The notes under the pieces are model-generated. The model was not told the DNA's origin and did no database searches. It saw only the letters and a program-made list of their open reading frames with translations. A stretch of DNA of 64,000 nucleotides from Sphingomonas sp. AP4-R1 (GTDB lineage: Bacteria; Pseudomonadota; Alphaproteobacteria; Sphingomonadales; Sphingomonadaceae): NCBI RefSeq assembly GCF_013113735.1, contig NZ_CP053346.1, forward strand, positions 1,688,001 to 1,752,000, in the 5' to 3' direction. Both the position numbers and the translations under genes were made by a program. Positions 60,994-64,000 of the stretch are shown here, one piece after another. Position 1 is the stretch's first letter, and each line of letters starts with the position of its first letter.

Positions 60994-61549
60994 CCTGGTC
61001 CCCTTTGGTCATCGAATCACGGAGCATCTGGCGCGCCCGGAACAGCCGCGATTTCGCGGTGCCGATCGGCACGGCCTGCACATCGGCCAGCTCGGCGAGG
61101 CTGAGCCCTTCCAGATAGAATAATGTCAGCGCCTCCCGCTCGACGAGCGGCAGTCTCGCAAGCTCGGCGTTCAAGAGCAGGCTGCGCGTCTCGGCATCGG
61201 CGTCAGGCTCAGCCGCGGGCACATCGGCGACGGCGGCAAGCATGGCCGTTTCGGCATAACGGTGGCGCAGACGGTCGATCGCCACATGATGCGCTATGCC
61301 GAACAGCCAGGCGCGCAGCTTCGCCCCGTCACGCAGGCGCGGGATCCCGCGCAGCGCCCTGATCCAGACCTCCTGCGCCAGATCCTCGGCCATGTCCTGA
61401 CCCGCCGTTCGCTGCAGATGATGCAGCAGCCTGCCCGACCATTGCTGGATCAACTCGACAAAAGCCGCCGGCTCGCCCAGCTGACACCGAACGATCAGAA
61501 GCTCGTTTTCGGCATCGCTTAGAGGTTCGGTACGGTCGCTCAAGCCCAT
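60986..61549 (-). CDS. ECF-type RNA polymerase sigma factor
   Basis: 187 residues. Region 2 reads LLHHLQRTAGQDMAEDLAQEVWIRALRGIPRL in pattern (AEDLAQEVWIRAL is the -10 recognition core), with KLRAWLFGIAHHVAIDRLR after it. Region 4 is LPLVEREALTLFYLEGLSLAELADVQAVPIGTAKSRLFRAR, the sigma-70 r4 helix-turn-helix. It directs RNA polymerase to a stress or envelope regulon. The downstream membrane-protein gene overlaps its stop, so they form a two-gene unit. Confidence 0.93.
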   Translation of the reverse strand: MGLSDRTEPLSDAENELLIVRCQLGEPAAFVELIQQWSGRLLHHLQRTAGQDMAEDLAQEVWIRALRGIPRLRDGAKLRAWLFGIAHHVAIDRLRHRYAETAMLAAVADVPAAEPDADAETRSLLLNAELARLPLVEREALTLFYLEGLSLAELADVQAVPIGTAKSRLFRARQMLRDSMTKGDQDA

Positions 61550-61668
61550 CTCCGTTTCGCATCATAGTCGCGACAAAACGGGAAAGGTTCACGGCGGCGA
61601 GCGGCGCGCGCGATCGGGCGGCGGATTCCGTGTCGGGCGGCCGAGGGTCTTGCTGGCCCCAGCCGACC

Positions 61669-62235
61669 TCACCGCACCTCGCGCACCAGCCTCCGCACGA
61701 CGCCGAGCCAGGCCGCATCGGCCACCACCGTCTGTCGCGCGCCGCTCGCGGGGGGCAGGAGCAACAGCCGCCCCTCCTCGCGCTGGATCACGCGGCCGAA
61801 GACGAAGCGGCCGGCGGGGCGGGGGGCGATCACGTCGCGGTTGAGCGCCTCGCCGAAGCGGGACGGATCGATCCGCTCGCACCACAGCACGTCGCCCGCG
61901 CGATAATCGCCCACGCTCTCGATCACGCGCACCGCCACCATGCCGGGCTCGGCCTCGGGCAAGGGCAGTTGCACCGGCTTCGACAAAGCGCGCGCGCCCT
62001 CCAGCCCCAGATCGGCCACGATCGGCAGATCGGCGCGCTCGGGCAGGCGGACGAGATCGGCGGCGGTGACGCCCAGCGCATCGGCGATCCGGTTGAGCCA
62101 TCCGACCGAGACGGTGCGCGTGCCCATCTCCAGCCGGCCGATCGTCTGCGCGGTGGTGGGCGGCGCGCAGCGCTCGGCCACGTCCAGCAGCGTCATGCCC
62201 TTGGCGCGGCGGATCTCGCGGATGCAGGTGATCAT
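61669..62235 (-). CDS. XRE-family regulator with a peptidase-S24-like C terminus
   Basis: 188 residues from the ATG at 62235, with AAGGGG upstream. Helix-turn-helix: IREIRRAKGMTLLDVAERCAPPTTAQTIGRLEMG. The remaining 120 residues are beta-rich (MVAVRVIESVGDYRAGDVLWCERI, GRFVFGRVI, GRLLLLPPASG) and resemble the S24/LexA-type fold, but no Ser-Lys catalytic pair is obvious. Divergent from the DUF6456 gene with a 105-bp gap; likely a DNA-binding regulator of that gene or of itself. Confidence 0.8.
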   Translation of the reverse strand: MITCIREIRRAKGMTLLDVAERCAPPTTAQTIGRLEMGTRTVSVGWLNRIADALGVTAADLVRLPERADLPIVADLGLEGARALSKPVQLPLPEAEPGMVAVRVIESVGDYRAGDVLWCERIDPSRFGEALNRDVIAPRPAGRFVFGRVIQREEGRLLLLPPASGARQTVVADAAWLGVVRRLVREVR

Positions 62236-62340
62236 GACGAACCCCTTGAGTTGCCGGTCGTGAACCAGATCGGTTCTTCTCTTTCCTACAGGATCGCCGT
62301 CATGGCAAGCGCCAGGCATCCGATCGAAGGAGACGAGTCG

Positions 62341-62874
62341 ATGGCGAGCGAGGGCGCACGGCAGGACATGGCGGCGACGAAGATGGCACGGCCGGGGCGT
62401 TTGCTCGTGGAGCGCTCGCTGCCCGATCCGGACGGCATGCGGCCAGGTGGGGCTGGTCGCGCCCGGCGCAGCGTGACCGTGAACCTTGCCGAATCGCCGC
62501 TCGGCTGGCTGCATGCGCGCGGGCTCGTCTCCACGCGCCAGTTCGATGCGGGCGAGCGGCTGCGCGCGGACTGGACGATGGCCCAGCTCGGCCCCCGCGT
62601 CACGATGCGCTGGGATCCCGCGCCGGTGGCGCGCGGCGCGCGTGGGGCGGAGGCGCCGCTCGATCCCACGCTCGCGGGCATCGCCGCCAAGCGCCGCTTC
62701 GACGAGGCGATCGCGGCGGCCGGCAAGGGGCTGGCCGACATTCTCTGGCGCGTCGTGTGCGACGGGGCGGGGCTGGAGGCGGCCGAGGCCGCGCTCGGCT
62801 GGCCCAAGCGCGCAGGCAAGCTCGTGCTGCTGATGGCGCTCGACCGGGTCGCGGACTATTACCGGCTCCCGTGA
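62341..62874 (+). CDS. DUF6456-type protein
   Basis: About 177 residues from the ATG at 62341, with GAAGGAG upstream; an ATG at 62302 is also in frame and has AGGA upstream. The C-terminal half is the recognisable part: TVNLAESPLGWLHARGLVSTRQFDAGERLRADW in pattern (ESPLGWLHARG, QFDAGERLR), WRVVCDGAGLEAAEAALGWPKRAGKLVLLMALDRVADYY. Such domains occur in alphaproteobacteria, often with helix-turn-helix genes, and may have a DNA-related role, but no function is proven. Its stop overlaps the tlyA start. Confidence 0.75.
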   Translation: MASEGARQDMAATKMARPGRLLVERSLPDPDGMRPGGAGRARRSVTVNLAESPLGWLHARGLVSTRQFDAGERLRADWTMAQLGPRVTMRWDPAPVARGARGAEAPLDPTLAGIAAKRRFDEAIAAAGKGLADILWRVVCDGAGLEAAEAALGWPKRAGKLVLLMALDRVADYYRLP

Positions 62875-63611
62875 CTGCTCCCAAGAAACTCCGTGCCGAT
62901 CAACTGCTCGTCGATCGAGGCCTCGTCGAAAGCCGCAGCCGCGCGCAGGCTTTGATCCTCGCGGGTCTGGTCTATGCGGGCGAGCGCAAGATCGCCAAGG
63001 CGGGCGACCAGATCGCCGACGACGTGCCGCTGGACGTGCGCGGGCGCGATCATCCGTGGGTGTCGCGCGGGGGGATCAAGCTGGATCATGCGCTGGGGCA
63101 TTTCGGCTGGGACGTGACCGGCGCGGTGGCGATGGACGTGGGATCCTCGACGGGCGGCTTTACCGACGTGCTGCTCACGCGCGGGGCCGCGAAGGTCTAT
63201 GCGATCGATGTCGGCACGAACCAGCTGGCGTGGAAGCTGCGGCAGGATCCGCGCGTGATCGTGCACGAGAAGACCAATGCGCGGGCGCTGACGGCGGAGC
63301 AGGTGCCGGAGCCGATCGACATCCTCGTCTGCGATGCGAGCTTCATCGCCTTGTCGAAGGTGCTGGAGCGGCCGCTGGACTTTGCGGGGCCGGAGGCGCG
63401 GCTGGTGGCTTTGATCAAGCCGCAGTTCGAGGCGGGGCGCGAGGAAGTGGGCAAGGGCGGCGTCGTCCGCGATCCGGCGATCCATGCGCGCGTGTGCGAG
63501 GAGGCGCGGGCGTGGATCGAGGGCAAGGGCTGGACGGTCGCGGGGATCGAGCCGAGCCCGATCACCGGGCCCGAGGGGAATGTGGAATTCCTGATGGCGG
63601 CGGTGCGATAG
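62871..63611 (+). CDS. tlyA: TlyA-family rRNA 2'-O-methyltransferase
   Basis: 246 residues from a GTG that overlaps the preceding stop as GTGA. The S4 RNA-binding domain is at the N terminus (RADQLLVDRGLVESRSRAQALILAGLVYAGE). The FtsJ-like SAM domain follows, with WVSRGGIKLDHAL, MDVGSSTGGFTDVLLTRGA as motif I, DILVCDASFIALSKV and LIKPQFEAGREEVGKGGVVRD. TlyA methylates 16S and 23S rRNA cytidines in mycobacteria; members elsewhere were named haemolysin from an older observation. Probably co-transcribed with the DUF6456 gene. Confidence 0.93.
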   Translation: MTAPKKLRADQLLVDRGLVESRSRAQALILAGLVYAGERKIAKAGDQIADDVPLDVRGRDHPWVSRGGIKLDHALGHFGWDVTGAVAMDVGSSTGGFTDVLLTRGAAKVYAIDVGTNQLAWKLRQDPRVIVHEKTNARALTAEQVPEPIDILVCDASFIALSKVLERPLDFAGPEARLVALIKPQFEAGREEVGKGGVVRDPAIHARVCEEARAWIEGKGWTVAGIEPSPITGPEGNVEFLMAAVR

Positions 63612-63615
63612 GCGT

Positions 63616-63772
63616 TCCTCACCCCTCCCTGGAAGGGAGGGGCCGGGGGTGGGTGGGTGCTCGCGAGCGACCCGCTTGTTGGGGTGGCCTTGTCGCAACG
63701 GGTGCTCTTGAGGCGCAGGTATCGCCTGCCTCTACCCACCCCCAGCCCCTCCCTTCCAGGGAGGGGAGCTTC
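63616..63772. repeat. Inverted repeat, family D (long)
   Basis: Left: CACCCCTCCCTGGAAGGGAG with GGGCCGGGGGTGGGTGGG; right: CCCACCCCCAGCCCCTCCCT with TCCAGGGAGGGG. The two arms are mirror images and separated by about 70 bp. It sits between the convergent tlyA and FAD oxidoreductase genes, 4 bp after the tlyA stop. Confidence 0.85.
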
Positions 63773-63778
63773 CTGACT

Positions 63779-64000
63779 TTACGCAAACCGCTCGGGGCGG
63801 AACGTCTCCAGCAGGTCCGCCTTGGGGCCGCCCAGCACTTCGATCGCGGCGAGCTGGCCGATCAGGGGGGGCCTGCGTCATGCCGCTGTGCATCGCCGCG
63901 ACATAGGCGTTGGCGCTGCCCGGCAGGTGACCGACGATCGGGAAGCTGTCCTTGGGCAGCACGCGGTGGCCGAGCGTGACCCTGTCCAGCTTCGCGCCCT
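63779..64000 (-). pseudogene. FAD-dependent (DAO-type) oxidoreductase, C-terminal end, frame broken at a homopolymer
   Basis: The gene enters from the right edge. Reading leftward, GAKLDRVTLGHRVLPKDS, then FPIVGHLPGSANAYVAAMHSGM is the C-terminal FAD-binding end of D-amino-acid-oxidase-like proteins. After MTQAP the frame would go on as LIGQLAAIEVLGGPKADLLE and end FRPERFA before the TAA at 63781-63779, but only if the run of seven G on the + strand (63865-63871) had six. As given, the frame shifts there and stays open to 63732. Either a disabled gene or a one-base error in the run. Substrate unknown. Confidence 0.65.

Overview
The window reads as a chromosomal stretch of a GC-rich alphaproteobacterium of the Sphingomonas type. 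The assignment rests on a non-phosphorylating L-rhamnose pathway of the kind described from Sphingomonas, a glk-edd Entner-Doudoroff pair, many short palindromic intergenic repeats, and housekeeping genes (topA, glmM, proC, ubiK, tlyA) that read as alphaproteobacterial. No rRNA, tRNA, CRISPR array, transposase or phage gene was seen.

Positions 1-32000 form one carbohydrate-use region. At the left edge a partial SDR (possible L-rhamnose 1-dehydrogenase) and an IclR regulator face away from an operon on the + strand: L-rhamnonate dehydratase, a FAH-family hydrolase, an SDR, a lactonase-like amidohydrolase and the RhaT symporter, followed by a GH43-like protein and an esterase-like hydrolase. 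Together these can import L-rhamnose and take it to pyruvate and L-lactate without phosphorylation. From 9.8 to 26.1 kb a long cluster on the - strand encodes GH43, a GPH-type sugar symporter, GH127, a GH28-like protein, GH105, GH35, rhamnose mutarotase, a second GH28-like protein, a CE12-type acetylesterase and GH115. A PL22-type oligogalacturonate lyase, another esterase, glucokinase and 6-phosphogluconate dehydratase follow on the + strand. The inferred substrate is acetylated, branched rhamnogalacturonan or an arabinogalactan-like glycan carrying rhamnose, galactose, arabinose and (glucurono)uronic acid. No TonB-dependent receptor lies in the window.

Positions 32-43 kb are mixed: an S66 carboxypeptidase, a divergent SDR/TetR pair with an operator-like palindrome, small orphan proteins, topA, a CAP-domain protein, a frameshifted GIY-YIG nuclease gene enclosed by a perfect 36-bp inverted repeat, a Sua5-type protein, a small GntR regulator and a nitroreductase. 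Positions 43.6-50.6 kb carry a POT peptide transporter overlapping two amidohydrolase genes (the second lacking the metal ligands), then glmM, a 60-residue membrane protein and thiD, chained by overlapping start and stop codons. From 50.7 to 64 kb are a DNA-deoxyinosine glycosylase, modABC with a short ModC, an AI-2E family protein with proC, YbjN-like, ubiK, malate synthase G with a divergent LysR gene, parDE, an ECF sigma factor overlapping a membrane-protein gene, a divergent XRE/DUF6456 pair, tlyA, and the C-terminal end of a FAD oxidoreductase whose frame is broken at a G7 run.

At least four families of short inverted repeats fill many of the intergenic gaps. One copy of the commonest family lies in frame inside the GH115 gene.
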